Source of the DNA: JAJCZZ01 sp964569085
Lineage (GTDB): Bacteria; Gemmatimonadota; Gemmatimonadetes; Longimicrobiales; Gaopeijiaceae
Direction: 5' to 3'
DNA: 64,000 nucleotides
Assembly: GCA_964569085.1 (NCBI GenBank)
Contig: CAZMTA010000013.1
Coordinates: 1 to 64,000, forward strand
Positions 1 to 8,815 of the stretch are shown piece after piece. Positions within the stretch are counted from its first letter, which is position 1. Every line of letters begins with the position of its first letter. A model generated the notes under the pieces. The model was not told the origin of the DNA and ran no database searches. It saw only the letters and a list, made by a program, of their open reading frames with translations. Made by a program: the position numbers and the translations under genes.

Positions 1-2
1 TG

Positions 3-413
3 TCCGACGCGCTCATGCGCTACGCGGTGCGCACCATCGGAGCCTCCGACAGCCGCTACGACTGGGTGGGGATCTACCTCCTCGACACCGAGGAGGACGT
101 CCTCTGGCTCCACAACTACGTGGGTGAGCCCACGCAGCACGCCAAGATCCCGGTCGGGACCGGGGTGTGCGGCCGGGCGGTGGCCGAGAAGGAGAACATG
201 AACATCCCCGACGTCTCCGAGGAGGAGGACTACCTGGCCTGCTCCCCCGACGTCCAGTCGGAGCTGGTGGTGCTCATCCGCGCCGGCGACGAGATCTTCG
301 GCCAGATCGACATCGACTCGGACGAGAAGGGCGCCTTCACCGAGGAGGACGAGATCGGCCTCCAGGGTGTGGCGGACAAGCTCGCCGAGCAGATCATGGC
401 GGAGCGTCGCTGA
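3..413 (+). CDS. GAF-domain protein, free methionine-(R)-sulfoxide reductase-like (5' truncated)
   Basis: The frame is open to the window edge, and relatives carry about 25 more N-terminal residues, so the true start probably lies upstream; the first internal ATG is at 15. A single GAF domain fills the protein: YDWVGIYLL, IPVGTGVCG, LACSPDVQSEL and GQIDIDS follow the order seen in free methionine-R-sulfoxide reductases. Counting from the ATG at 15, Cys52 (GVCG) and Cys76 (LAC) match two of the three family cysteines. The third, just before the IPxGxGVCG motif, is His here. A cytosolic repair role for oxidised free methionine is inferred; a ligand-sensing GAF protein is the alternative. It ends 9 bases before the next gene, so the two are probably co-transcribed. 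Confidence 0.7.
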   Translation, partial: SDALMRYAVRTIGASDSRYDWVGIYLLDTEEDVLWLHNYVGEPTQHAKIPVGTGVCGRAVAEKENMNIPDVSEEEDYLACSPDVQSELVVLIRAGDEIFGQIDIDSDEKGAFTEEDEIGLQGVADKLAEQIMAERR

Positions 414-422
414 CGGCGCTCC

Positions 423-1178
423 ATGCCTGAGCGGCCGGTCCACCTCAACGCCGGAAACCGGGGCCTCTTCACGCTGGACGGCACCCGGACCTTCCTGGTG
501 GGAGGACCCGACCGCATGGTCGTGCTGGACCCCGGCCCGGACGTGGATGCCCACGTCCGGGCCGTGGTGTCTTCGGCGGGGACGCCCCGCCGCCCCGTGG
601 TCCTCCTGACCCACGGCCACGCCGACCACGCCGGGGCCGCCTCCCGGGTGGCCGAGGCGCTGGGCGCCCCGGTCCTGGGGCCCGCCGAAGCCGCGCCGGA
701 GACCGTGGTCCCCGACGGCGCGGTGATCGGGACCGACGAGGGGGACCTGGTGGCCGTGCACACTCCCGGCCACACGCCGGGCCACCTCTGCTTCCACTGG
801 CCCGAGCGCCGGGCCCTCTTCGCCGGCGACCACCTCCTGGGGCAGGGGGACACCACCTGGGTGGCCGAGTACCCGGGGTGCGTGGCCGACTACCTGGCCT
901 CCCTGGACCGGCTCCGTGAGCTGGATCTGGACGTGATCTACCCGGCCCACGGTCCGCCGCTGGACGACCCTGGCGCCGCCCTGGACCGCTTCGAGGCCCA
1001 TCGGCGGGAACGCATCGAGCAGGTGCGCGCCGCCCTGGAGGCGGACCCGGACGCCTCCGACGAGGAGCTCCTCGAGGCGGTCTACGGACAGGCCCTCCCC
1101 TCGGCGGTCCGGGGGCCGGCGCTCCGGAGCCTCGCCGCCCTCGTCGAGCACGTCCGGGAGGGGGGCGCCGGAGCGTAG
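423..1178 (+). CDS. MBL-fold metallo-hydrolase (LACTB2/glyoxalase II-like)
   Basis: A 251-residue metallo-beta-lactamase fold hydrolase. The zinc-binding HxHxDH motif is seen as THGHADHAG near residue 60. It is followed by the HTPGHTPGH region, the bridging Asp in FAGDHLLG and the late His in YPAHGPP, so all metal ligands appear present. A C-terminal helical part (residues about 185-245) resembles the winged-helix tail of LACTB2-type proteins, in which RNase or thioester/glutathione-thioester hydrolysis has been shown; the substrate here cannot be read from sequence. There is no signal peptide, so it is probably cytosolic. It follows the GAF gene after 9 bases. About 200 bases separate it from the glycolate oxidase operon. 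Confidence 0.85.
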   Translation: MPERPVHLNAGNRGLFTLDGTRTFLVGGPDRMVVLDPGPDVDAHVRAVVSSAGTPRRPVVLLTHGHADHAGAASRVAEALGAPVLGPAEAAPETVVPDGAVIGTDEGDLVAVHTPGHTPGHLCFHWPERRALFAGDHLLGQGDTTWVAEYPGCVADYLASLDRLRELDLDVIYPAHGPPLDDPGAALDRFEAHRRERIEQVRAALEADPDASDEELLEAVYGQALPSAVRGPALRSLAALVEHVREGGAGA

Positions 1179-1243
1179 CGGGCGGTCGCGCCGTGGGCGC
1201 CCGGCGTGGTCCCGCCGGGGGCCGGGCCGGCCGCCGGGGCGCC

Positions 1244-1273
1244 GTGGCACAATCGGGGCGGGCCGGGTATCCT
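1244..1273 (+). promoter_or_regulatory. Candidate promoter of the glcD operon
   Basis: The 204 bases between the hydrolase and glcD contain GTGGCA at 1244-1249 and TATCCT at 1268-1273, spaced by 18 bases. This is a plausible sigma-70-type promoter about 110 bases before the GTG start at 1383. The rest of the gap is GC-rich with no other clear signal. Confidence 0.4.
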
Positions 1274-1382
1274 CCGGGGACCGGGGTGCCCGCGGCCGGG
1301 TGGCCCGGGTCTCCGCCCCGGACGAGTCGCGCCCCCGGCTCCGGCCCGGGGCGCCCCCTTCGCTCAGCCCGACCCCGCTTCC

Positions 1383-2789
1383 GTGCCCACGCCTCTCCCC
1401 GCCTCCCTCCAGCGCGACCTGCGCACCCTGGTGGGCGAGAAGCACCTGATCACGGACCCGGCGCGCCTGCTGGTCTACGATTCCGACGGGCTCACCCAGT
1501 ACCACAGGACCCCCCGGGCCGTGGTCCTCCCGGGGACCACCGAGGAGCTGGTGGGCACCGTCCGCGCCCTCCACGGCGCCGGGATCGCCGTGGTGCCCCG
1601 GGGCGCCGGCACCGGGCTCTCCGGGGGGGCGCTTCCCGACCCGGACGCGGTGGTGGTGGGGACCGCCCGGTTGAACCGCATCCTCTCCCTTGACCCGGAG
1701 AACCGCCTCGCGCGGGTCCAGCCGGGCGTGGTCAACAGCACGCTGGGGCGGGCCGCCGCGGCCCACGGCCTCCAGTACGCGCCGGATCCCTCGTCCCAGT
1801 CCGCCTGCACCCTGGGCGGGAACGTGGCGGAGAACTCCGGAGGGCCCCACTGCCTCAAGTACGGCGTCACCTCCCGCTACATCTCCGGCCTGACCGTGGT
1901 CCTGGCCGGAGGCGAGGTCGTGGAGCTGGGCGGCGCCGCCCGCGATCCCGCGGCGGGGCTGGACCTGGTGGGCCTCTTCGTGGGGTCGGAGGGCTGCTTC
2001 GGCATCGCCTGCGAGATCGAGGTGCGCCTGCTTCCCCTGGCGGGCGGGGTGCGCACCCTCCTGGGGATCTTCGAGAGCGTGGAGGACGCCGCCCGGGCCG
2101 TGACGGACATCGTGGGCCAGGGCCTACTTCCGGCGGCGCTGGAGATCATGGACGGGGCCAGCATCCGGGCGGTGGAGGCCAGCGCCTACGCCGCCGGCTA
2201 CCCCACCGACGCCGGGGCGGCCCTGGTGGTGGAGTTCGACGGGACGGACGCCGGCCTGGACCAGGACGTGGACCGGGCCGAGGCGGCGTGCATGGGCGCC
2301 GGGGCCCGGGCGGTCGAGCGCGCCAGCGACGACGCCCAGCGGGGCCGCCTGTGGCAGGGCAGGAAGAAGGCGTTCGGCGCCATGGGCCGGATCGCGCCCG
2401 ACGTCCTCGTGCAGGACGCCACCGTTCCCCGCACCCGGCTCCCCGACGTCCTCCACCGCATCATGGAGATCGGGGAGCGCCACGACCTCCACGTGGCCAA
2501 CGTCTTCCACGCGGGCGACGGGAACCTCCACCCCAAGATCCTCTTCGACCGCCGGGACGCCGAGGAGCTGGCCCGGGTCGAGAAGGCCTCCCGGGAGATG
2601 ATGCAGGTATGCGTCGACGCGGGGGGGACGATCACGGGGGAGCACGGGGTGGGGCTCGACAAGCGGAAGTACATGACGCTGGTCCACGGCCCCCTCGAGC
2701 TCGAGGCCATGCGGGACGCCCGGGACACCTTCGATCCCCGGGGCCTCTTCAACCCCGGCAAGGTCGTCCCGGACCGGGAGGAGTCGTGA
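1383..2789 (+). CDS. glcD: FAD-linked oxidase, glycolate oxidase subunit GlcD-like
   Basis: A 468-residue flavoprotein of the VAO/PCMH family. The PCMH-type FAD-binding half is visible in the PRGAGTGLSGGALPD loop and in the SACTLGGNVAENSGG loop with a conserved YGVTSRYISG stretch. The C-terminal half has the FAD-oxidase C domain with HAGDGNLHP and the TGEHGVGLDK signature typical of GlcD and D-lactate dehydrogenases. I chose GTG at 1383, because the 59 upstream codons are proline/glycine-rich and do not resemble the family, while the encoded PTPLPASLQRDL start aligns well. It probably oxidises a 2-hydroxyacid such as glycolate or D-lactate together with GlcE and GlcF, encoded just downstream. 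Confidence 0.85.
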   Translation: MPTPLPASLQRDLRTLVGEKHLITDPARLLVYDSDGLTQYHRTPRAVVLPGTTEELVGTVRALHGAGIAVVPRGAGTGLSGGALPDPDAVVVGTARLNRILSLDPENRLARVQPGVVNSTLGRAAAAHGLQYAPDPSSQSACTLGGNVAENSGGPHCLKYGVTSRYISGLTVVLAGGEVVELGGAARDPAAGLDLVGLFVGSEGCFGIACEIEVRLLPLAGGVRTLLGIFESVEDAARAVTDIVGQGLLPAALEIMDGASIRAVEASAYAAGYPTDAGAALVVEFDGTDAGLDQDVDRAEAACMGAGARAVERASDDAQRGRLWQGRKKAFGAMGRIAPDVLVQDATVPRTRLPDVLHRIMEIGERHDLHVANVFHAGDGNLHPKILFDRRDAEELARVEKASREMMQVCVDAGGTITGEHGVGLDKRKYMTLVHGPLELEAMRDARDTFDPRGLFNPGKVVPDREES

Positions 2790-3934
2790 GCCTCCCCCCC
2801 GGCTTCGAGCCGGAGGCGGTCCGCCGCCCCGGGAGCGCGGAGGCCGTGGCGGCGGTCCTGGAGGAGGCCCGGGCGGCGGGGCGGAGCGTGGTGCCGGTGG
2901 GGGCCGGTGGGCGCACGGGCCCGCTCCCCCCGGAGGGGCCCTTCGAGGCCCTCCTGCTGGAGGGGCTCTCCGGCGTGGAGGAGCACGAGCCCGGGGACCT
3001 CACCTTCACGGCCCGCCCGGGCACCACCCTGGCGGCGCTCGACGACGTCCTCGCGCCCCACGGCCAGTGGCTCCCGGTGGACCCCCCGGGCGCGCCGGGA
3101 CGCACCCTGGGCGGCGTCGTGGCCACGGGGCTGGGCGGCGCGCTCCACGCCGGGTACGGGGCCGTGCGGGACCAGGTGCTGGGGCTGTCGCTGGTCACGG
3201 GGGACGGTCGGGTGCTCCGGCTGGGCGGGCGCGTCATGAAGAACGTGGCGGGCTTCGACCTGGTCCGCCTGGCGGTGGGGAGCCGGGGGGCGCTGGGCGT
3301 CGTGGTCTCGGTCTCCATGCGCGTCTTCCCCCGGCCCCGGGGGCGGCGGGTGCTGGTCCTGGAAGGGCCCGACGAGCTCGTCCTGGCCGCGGCCCGCGCG
3401 GTGGCGACCGCGGCGGTGGTGCCGGCGGGGGGGGTGGTCCTCGGCGCGCCGGACGGCTCCCGCCTGGTGGTGACCCTCCACGGGCCGGAGGCGGCCCTGG
3501 ACGCGGACCACCGGACGCTGGAGGAGGCCGTGGGCGGGACGCTGACCCGGGCCGCCGACGGGGACGACCTCTCGTCCGCCGCCCGGGACGCCGGAGCGGA
3601 GGGGGCGCTGGCCTTCCGCCAGGGCGGCCTTCCGTCGGAGCTGGCCTCGCGGTGGGCGGCCCTCCGCGCCGCCGAGCCGGGGCTTGCCCTCCACGCCGAC
3701 GTCTTCTCGGGCATCGTGCGGGGCTCGCTCCCCGAGGCGGGCCCCGACGCCCTGGGGCGGCTCCGGGCGGCCGGCGAGGCCCTGCGCCGGCCCCTCCTGT
3801 TCACGGCGCTGGACCCGCGCCTCCACGGGGCCGCCGTGCCCTGGGGGGCGGAGTCCGCCGGAGGCCTCGCCGCCGAGCTCCGCCGGCGCTTCGACCCCCA
3901 TGGGGTCCTGACGCCGGGGAGGTTGGCCCGATGA
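2786..3934 (+). CDS. glcE: FAD-binding oxidoreductase, glycolate oxidase subunit GlcE-like
   Basis: A 382-residue protein with one PCMH-type FAD-binding domain. Visible motifs are VPVGAGGRTG (residues about 35), the PVDPPGAPGRTLGGVVATG loop and a RVMKNVAGFDLVRL segment that is highly typical of GlcE. The start GTG overlaps the glcD stop (GTGA), so translation is coupled. GlcE is the second flavin subunit of glycolate oxidase and lacks the complete C-terminal domain of GlcD. The product is cytosolic or membrane-peripheral and is expected to pass electrons through GlcF to the quinone pool. Length is close to the family norm of about 350-380. Confidence 0.85.
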   Translation: MSLPPGFEPEAVRRPGSAEAVAAVLEEARAAGRSVVPVGAGGRTGPLPPEGPFEALLLEGLSGVEEHEPGDLTFTARPGTTLAALDDVLAPHGQWLPVDPPGAPGRTLGGVVATGLGGALHAGYGAVRDQVLGLSLVTGDGRVLRLGGRVMKNVAGFDLVRLAVGSRGALGVVVSVSMRVFPRPRGRRVLVLEGPDELVLAAARAVATAAVVPAGGVVLGAPDGSRLVVTLHGPEAALDADHRTLEEAVGGTLTRAADGDDLSSAARDAGAEGALAFRQGGLPSELASRWAALRAAEPGLALHADVFSGIVRGSLPEAGPDALGRLRAAGEALRRPLLFTALDPRLHGAAVPWGAESAGGLAAELRRRFDPHGVLTPGRLAR

Positions 3935-5490
3935 CCGGAGCCGGGAGCGGGGGACCCCCGGGGGGCGCCGAGCCCGTGGTGGCCCGGAGCCGGCTGGACG
4001 GCCGGGTCCTGGAGGAGATCCCGGCCCACGACGCGGGGGCCGTGGCCGAGGCGGTGGCCCGGGCGCGGGCGGCCCAGGAGGCCTGGGGCGCCCTCGACGT
4101 CCGCTCCCGGGCCCGGCGGCTCCGGGTCCTGGCCCGGGTCCTGGAGGAGCGGGGCGAGGAGATCGCGGGGCGGGTCAGGGAGGAGACGGGGAAGCCCCTG
4201 TCCGAGGCGCTGACCGAGGTGGCGGTGTCCGCGGACCTGGTGCAGCACTACGTCCGCACCGCGCCCCGGACGCTGGCCCGGCGGCGGGTGGAGCGGGGCT
4301 GGCTCCTGGGGAAATCGGCATGGGTGGAGCGGGAGCCCTGGGGCGTCGTGGGCGCCATCACCGCGTGGAACTACCCCTTCATCCTGGCCATGGACTGCGT
4401 CGCCGCGGCGCTCTTCGCCGGGAACGCGGTGGTGGTGAAGCCGTCGGAGCTCACCTCCTGGACCGCGCTCCTCCTCCCGGAGCTCGCCGCCGACGCCGGC
4501 CTCCCGGAGGGCCTGGTGTCCGTGGTGGTCGGCGCGGGCGACACCGGGCGGGCCCTGGTCGACGCCGGGGTGGACCGGGTGGTCTTCACCGGCAGCACCG
4601 CCACGGGCCGGAAGGTCATGGCCGCGGCCGCCGAGCGTCTGACGCCGGTCACCCTCGAGCTGGGGGGGAAGGACCCGGCCATCGTCCTGGAGGACGCCCC
4701 CCTGGACCGCGCCGCACGGGGGATCGTGTACGGGGCATTCTTCAACGCCGGGCAGACGTGCATCTCGGTGGAGCGGGTCCTGGTGGCCCGCCCCCTCCAC
4801 GACGCCTTCGTGGCGCGGGTGGTGGAGCTCACGGAGGAGCTCCGGGCCGGCCCGGGAGAGGCGTCCGACCTGGGACCCATGATCACCGACGCGCAGCTCG
4901 ACGTGGTGGAGCGACACGTGGCCGACGCCGTGGCGCGGGGCGCCACCGTCCGGGCCGGGGGCGAGCGGGCCCGGGACCACGACGAGACCTTCCTTCCCAC
5001 CGTCCTCACCGACGTGGAGCCCGACATGGACGTGTGGACCCGGGAGACCTTCGGGCCCGTGCTGCCCGTCGTCCCCTTCGACGACGAGGACGAGGCGGTG
5101 CGCCTGGCCGGGGCCGGTGCGTACGGCCTCTTCGCCTCGGTGTGGACCGGGGACCGGAAGCGGGGGCTGCGGCTGGGGAGGAGGCTCCGGAGCGGCGGCT
5201 TCTCGGTGAACGACGTGCTGAGCCACTACGCGGTGCCGGGCCTGCCCGTGGGCGGGACCGGGGACAGCGGCTTCGGACGCCGCCGGGGCCGGGAGGCGCT
5301 GGAGGAGATGAGCCGGACCCGCTCGGTCCTGGTGGACCGCTCGGGCCTCCGCCGGGAGCTCTGGTGGTTCCCCTACTCGGAGGGCGGGCGACGGCTGGTC
5401 CGGGCCGTCCTCTCCTGGCGGGCCCGCCGCGGCCTCGGCGGACTGTGGGCCGCCCTGCGCACCTGGATGGGGAAGGGGAGGCAGACGTGA
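3931..5490 (+). CDS. Aldehyde dehydrogenase family protein
   Basis: A 519-residue NAD(P)-dependent aldehyde dehydrogenase. The order of motifs is textbook: ITAWNYPF (about residue 143), VVKPSELT, FTGSTATGRKV, then LELGGKDP with the general base Glu243 and GQTCISVERV with the nucleophile Cys277, 34 residues later as in the family. Its ATG overlaps the glcE stop (ATGA). The C-terminal 60 residues (LWWFPYSEGGRRLVRAVLSW) extend past the usual end and are basic and aromatic, possibly a membrane-associating tail as in some fatty aldehyde dehydrogenases. It lies between glcE and glcF and may supply or consume the hydroxyacid pathway intermediates, for example glycolaldehyde to glycolate. Substrate unproven. 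Confidence 0.88.
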   Translation: MTGAGSGGPPGGAEPVVARSRLDGRVLEEIPAHDAGAVAEAVARARAAQEAWGALDVRSRARRLRVLARVLEERGEEIAGRVREETGKPLSEALTEVAVSADLVQHYVRTAPRTLARRRVERGWLLGKSAWVEREPWGVVGAITAWNYPFILAMDCVAAALFAGNAVVVKPSELTSWTALLLPELAADAGLPEGLVSVVVGAGDTGRALVDAGVDRVVFTGSTATGRKVMAAAAERLTPVTLELGGKDPAIVLEDAPLDRAARGIVYGAFFNAGQTCISVERVLVARPLHDAFVARVVELTEELRAGPGEASDLGPMITDAQLDVVERHVADAVARGATVRAGGERARDHDETFLPTVLTDVEPDMDVWTRETFGPVLPVVPFDDEDEAVRLAGAGAYGLFASVWTGDRKRGLRLGRRLRSGGFSVNDVLSHYAVPGLPVGGTGDSGFGRRRGREALEEMSRTRSVLVDRSGLRRELWWFPYSEGGRRLVRAVLSWRARRGLGGLWAALRTWMGKGRQT

Positions 5491-6851
5491 GCACCGACGC
5501 CCTGGAGCTGGCCCTGGAGGAGCAGCGGGAGCGCCTCATGCCGTGCGTGCACTGCGGCTTCTGCCTCCCGGTCTGCCCGACGTACACCCGCCTCGGGGAC
5601 GAGGCCGACTCCCCCCGGGGGCGCCTGCACCTCATGCGCGCCGTGGTGGAAGGCCGGCTCGACCCCGCGTCGGACGCCTTCCGGACCCACATCGACCGCT
5701 GCCTGGGGTGCCGCGCCTGCGAGCCGGCGTGCCCCTCCGGCGTGGAGTACGGGGCGCTCCTCGAGCTGGCCCGGGACGTGGCGGCGCGGCACCGGCCCCC
5801 CGACGCGGCCACGCGCCTCCTCCTCTGGGTCTTCGCGTCTCCGGGCCGCCAGCGCCTCTTCTTCCTCGGGGGCCGTCTGCTGCGCGCCACCGGGCTCGCC
5901 CGCCTGGCCGGGGCGCTGCCCGCCGTCGGGCCGCTGCGGGGGGTCCGTCTGGGGCTGGCCATGCTCGCCTCCACGGAGGCGTGGGAGGGGCTCCGCTGGG
6001 TGCGCCCGGAGGGGGAGGCGGGCGCGGCCGAGGACGGGCGGAGCGGGCCCGGACGGGAGGCGCGGGCCGGCATGTCCGCCGGGGAGGCCGCGGGCGCGGC
6101 CGACGGCGCCGGCCGCCGGGTCGCCGTCCTCACCGGCTGCGTCCAGGAAGGCCTCTACCGGCGGGTCAACGAGGCGACGATCCGGGTCCTCCGCGCCAAC
6201 GGCTTCGAGGTGGTTGAGGAGCCGGGGCAGGCGTGCTGCGGAGCGCTCCACGCCCACGGCGGCGACCTGGACGAGGCCCGGGCCCTGGCCCGGGAGAACG
6301 TGGTCGCCTTCGGCGGCCCGGACGTGGACCACGTGGTGGTGAACGCCGCAGGGTGCGGCGCGGTCATGAAGGAGTACGGGACGCTGCTGGCCCACGACGA
6401 CGACCCCGGCGGGGCCGCCGAGGTGGCGGCCCGGGTCCGGGACGTGAACGAGCTCCTGGCCGAGGTGGGTCCCCGGCGGGGCGCTCCGGTCCCGTGCACG
6501 CTGGCCTACGACCACCCCTGTCATCTCCTCCACGCGCAGCGGGTGGAGGCGGCCCCTCTCCGGGTCCTGGCCGCGGTCCCCGGCGCGGAGGTGCGGGTCG
6601 TGGAGGACGCCGGGGAGTGCTGCGGCGGGGCGGGCATCTACGGCCTGACCCACCCCGAGCTGGGCGGGCGCATCGGGGGGGACAAGGTCCGGGCCGTGCG
6701 GGCCACCGGCGCCGAGGCCGTGGCGACGCCCAATCCGGGGTGCATGATGCAGATCGGGGGCGGGCTGCGGCTGGCGGGATCCGACCAGGGGGTGCTCCAC
6801 CCGGTGGAGCTCCTCGACGAGAGCTATCGACGGGCGGGGTACTACGAGTGA
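5487..6851 (+). CDS. glcF: Glycolate oxidase iron-sulfur subunit GlcF-like
   Basis: A 454-residue iron-sulfur protein. Two 4Fe-4S motifs are seen: Cys20, 23, 26 and 30 (CVHCGFCLPVC) and Cys72, 75, 78 and 82 (CLGCRACEPAC). Two CCG/cysteine-rich domains follow, with CCGALHAHG and CCGGAGIYG, as in GlcF, LutA and HdrB-type electron carriers. Residues about 175-205 form a charged, alanine/glycine-rich linker without family resemblance. The GTG start overlaps the stop of the aldehyde dehydrogenase gene (GTGA). Expected role: transfer of electrons from the GlcD/GlcE flavins to a membrane quinone. Unlike the compact glcDEF of model bacteria, an aldehyde dehydrogenase separates E and F. Confidence 0.87.
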   Translation: MSTDALELALEEQRERLMPCVHCGFCLPVCPTYTRLGDEADSPRGRLHLMRAVVEGRLDPASDAFRTHIDRCLGCRACEPACPSGVEYGALLELARDVAARHRPPDAATRLLLWVFASPGRQRLFFLGGRLLRATGLARLAGALPAVGPLRGVRLGLAMLASTEAWEGLRWVRPEGEAGAAEDGRSGPGREARAGMSAGEAAGAADGAGRRVAVLTGCVQEGLYRRVNEATIRVLRANGFEVVEEPGQACCGALHAHGGDLDEARALARENVVAFGGPDVDHVVVNAAGCGAVMKEYGTLLAHDDDPGGAAEVAARVRDVNELLAEVGPRRGAPVPCTLAYDHPCHLLHAQRVEAAPLRVLAAVPGAEVRVVEDAGECCGGAGIYGLTHPELGGRIGGDKVRAVRATGAEAVATPNPGCMMQIGGGLRLAGSDQGVLHPVELLDESYRRAGYYE

Positions 6852-7993
6852 GCGGAGCGCGCATCCTGGAGCACGTGCTGGGGCGGCGGGACGAGTTCGT
6901 CTCCTTCCTGACCCGGCTCGCCGAGCTGGAATCCCCCACCGACGTCCCCGCGTCCCAGGCGGCGGTGCAGGCCGTCCTCCGGGAGGCGCTGGAGGACCTG
7001 GGCTTCGACGTCCGCTTCCTGCCGGGGCGCGGGGCCAGCGGCGGCCACCTCTACGCCCGCCCCCGGGCACGGCGGAAGGGCGCGCCGGCGCAGCTCCTCA
7101 TCGGGCACAGCGACACGGTGTGGCCCGTGGGCACCCTCGAGCGGATGCCGGTGCGGGAGGACGACGGCCGCCTGGCGGGACCGGGAACCCTGGACATGAA
7201 GGGCGGCCTCACGCAGATCGTCTTCGCGCTCCGGACGCTCCGGGACCTGGGGCTCGAGCCCCAGCTGACCCCCGTGGTCTTCGTGAACTCCGACGAGGAG
7301 ACGGGCAGCCCCGATTCGAAGCGCACCGTCCACCGCCTGGCTCGCCGCGTCCGGAGGGCCTTCGTGGCCGAGCCCGCCCTGGGCGAGGCGGGCCGCATCA
7401 AGACCGCGCGGAAGGGCGTGGGACGGTTCCGGGTCGAGGTCACCGGGCGCTCCGCCCACGCCGGTCTGGACCCGGAGGCCGGGGCCAGCGCGGTGCTGGA
7501 GCTGGCCCACGTGATCCAGGGGCTCCACGCCCTCGCCGACCCCGAGCGCGGGGTCACGGTGAACGTGGGCGTGGTGGAAGGCGGGACCCGGGCCAACGTC
7601 GTTCCCGCCCGCGCCGGCGCCCTCGTGGACGCCCGGGTGCGCACCCGGGAGGACGGCGATCGCCTGGAGGAGGCGGTCCGGGCCCTGGAGGCCACCGTGC
7701 CCGGCACCTCGGTCTCCGTGGAGGGGGGCATCGCCGTGCCGCCGCTGGAGCGCACGCCCCGGAACCGTCGCCTCTGGGAGCAGGCCCGGGAGGCCGCCCG
7801 TGAGATGGGCCTCGAGCTGGAGGAGGCCATGGCCGGCGGCGGCTCCGACGGGAACACCACCAGCCTCCACACCGCCACCCTGGACGGGCTGGGGTGCGTC
7901 GGCGACGGCGCCCATGCCGAGCACGAGCACATCCGGATCCGGCCGTCCCTGGAGCGCTGCGCCGTCCTGGCCCGGCTCCTCCTCCTTCCCTGA
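6848..7993 (+). CDS. M20 family metallopeptidase (amidohydrolase/deacylase)
   Basis: A 381-residue M20 peptidase of the CPG2/ArgE/DapE type. Metal ligands and catalytic residues are visible: His87 and Asp89 in GHSDTVWP, Asp117 in TLDMKGG, and the Glu150-Glu151 pair in DEETGS. The dimerisation domain follows (GRSAHAGLDPEAG). There is no signal peptide, so it is cytosolic. The GTG start overlaps the glcF stop. Because a GNAT acyltransferase and a racemase-like enolase follow directly, I infer a role as N-acyl (probably N-succinyl) L-amino acid hydrolase, the last step of D-to-L amino acid conversion. A dipeptidase or glutamate carboxypeptidase activity is the alternative. Confidence 0.85.
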   Translation: MSGARILEHVLGRRDEFVSFLTRLAELESPTDVPASQAAVQAVLREALEDLGFDVRFLPGRGASGGHLYARPRARRKGAPAQLLIGHSDTVWPVGTLERMPVREDDGRLAGPGTLDMKGGLTQIVFALRTLRDLGLEPQLTPVVFVNSDEETGSPDSKRTVHRLARRVRRAFVAEPALGEAGRIKTARKGVGRFRVEVTGRSAHAGLDPEAGASAVLELAHVIQGLHALADPERGVTVNVGVVEGGTRANVVPARAGALVDARVRTREDGDRLEEAVRALEATVPGTSVSVEGGIAVPPLERTPRNRRLWEQAREAAREMGLELEEAMAGGGSDGNTTSLHTATLDGLGCVGDGAHAEHEHIRIRPSLERCAVLARLLLLP

Positions 7994-7996
7994 GCC

Positions 7997-8815
7997 ATGC
8001 CCGACTACACGATCCGCCCCTTCGAGACCATCGAGGAGTACCGCGCCTGCGTGGCCCTCCAGGAGGAGACCTGGGGCCACGGCTTCAGCGAGCGCGTCTC
8101 GCCGGCCATCCTCAAGGTGGGCCAGCTCCTGGGCGGCGTCTCGGCCGGGGCCTGGGACGAGGACGGCACGCTGGCCGGCTTCGTGTTCGGCCTGACCGGC
8201 GTGCGGGACGGACGGGTGGTCCACTGGTCCGACATGCTCGCGGTGCGCCGGGGCATCCGGGACTCGGGGCTCGGGCGGCGGCTCAAGGAGCACCAGCGGG
8301 CCGCGCTCCTGGACGCCGGGGTGGAGACCATGTACTGGACCTTCGACCCCCTCCAGTCCCGCAACGCGCACCTGAACCTGGCGCACCTGGGCATCGTGGT
8401 GCGGGAGTACCGCCGGGACATGTACGGAGACACGGACTCCCCGCTCCACCACGGCATCGGCACGGACCGCTTCGTGGCCCTCTGGGAGATGGCCTCCGAG
8501 CGGGTGGACGGACGTCTGTCCGGGCGGGATCCGGCTCCGGCCGACGACGGGAGGGGCGCGCGGGCCCTGGGCGCGGCGGAGGGGTCCGGCCGGCACCCCC
8601 GACCCGGCGAGCCCATGCTCGATCTCGACGCCGACGAGCTCCGTGTCGCCATTCCCGCCGAGATCTCCCACCTCATGGCCGACGACCTCCCCCTGGCCGT
8701 GGCCTGGCGCGAGGCGACCCGCGCCGTGTTCACCCGGTATCTGGAAACCGGCTGGGAGGTCCGGGAGTTCTTCCGCGGACCCGTCACCTCCGACTACCTC
8801 CTGGTTCGCACGTGA
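7997..8815 (+). CDS. GNAT-family acyltransferase (COG3375-like, amino acid N-succinyltransferase candidate)
   Basis: A 272-residue protein with a GNAT fold in its first half: beta-strand and acetyl-CoA-binding region around VVHWSDMLAVRRGIRDSGLG, then WTFDPLQSRNAHLNLAHLGI, characteristic of the COG3375 acetyltransferases that sit beside N-acylamino acid racemases. The C-terminal half (from about residue 200) is shorter in similarity and follows a low-complexity linker. It starts 3 bases after the M20 gene and overlaps the next start. Work on Geobacillus kaustophilus linked such enzymes to succinyl-CoA-dependent N-succinylation of D-amino acids; the donor and acceptor here are inferred from neighbours only. 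Confidence 0.8.
   Translation: MPDYTIRPFETIEEYRACVALQEETWGHGFSERVSPAILKVGQLLGGVSAGAWDEDGTLAGFVFGLTGVRDGRVVHWSDMLAVRRGIRDSGLGRRLKEHQRAALLDAGVETMYWTFDPLQSRNAHLNLAHLGIVVREYRRDMYGDTDSPLHHGIGTDRFVALWEMASERVDGRLSGRDPAPADDGRGARALGAAEGSGRHPRPGEPMLDLDADELRVAIPAEISHLMADDLPLAVAWREATRAVFTRYLETGWEVREFFRGPVTSDYLLVRT

Noticed and set aside
1245..1260. TGGCAC followed by GC-rich bases, resembling a sigma-54 -24/-12 promoter
   Set aside because: The -12 element TTGC is absent; the sequence fits better as part of an ordinary -35 region before TATCCT.
2198..5226. Long minus-strand frames across the glycolate oxidase and aldehyde dehydrogenase genes
   Set aside because: Shadows of strong plus-strand genes, with proline- and histidine-rich translations lacking any family signature.
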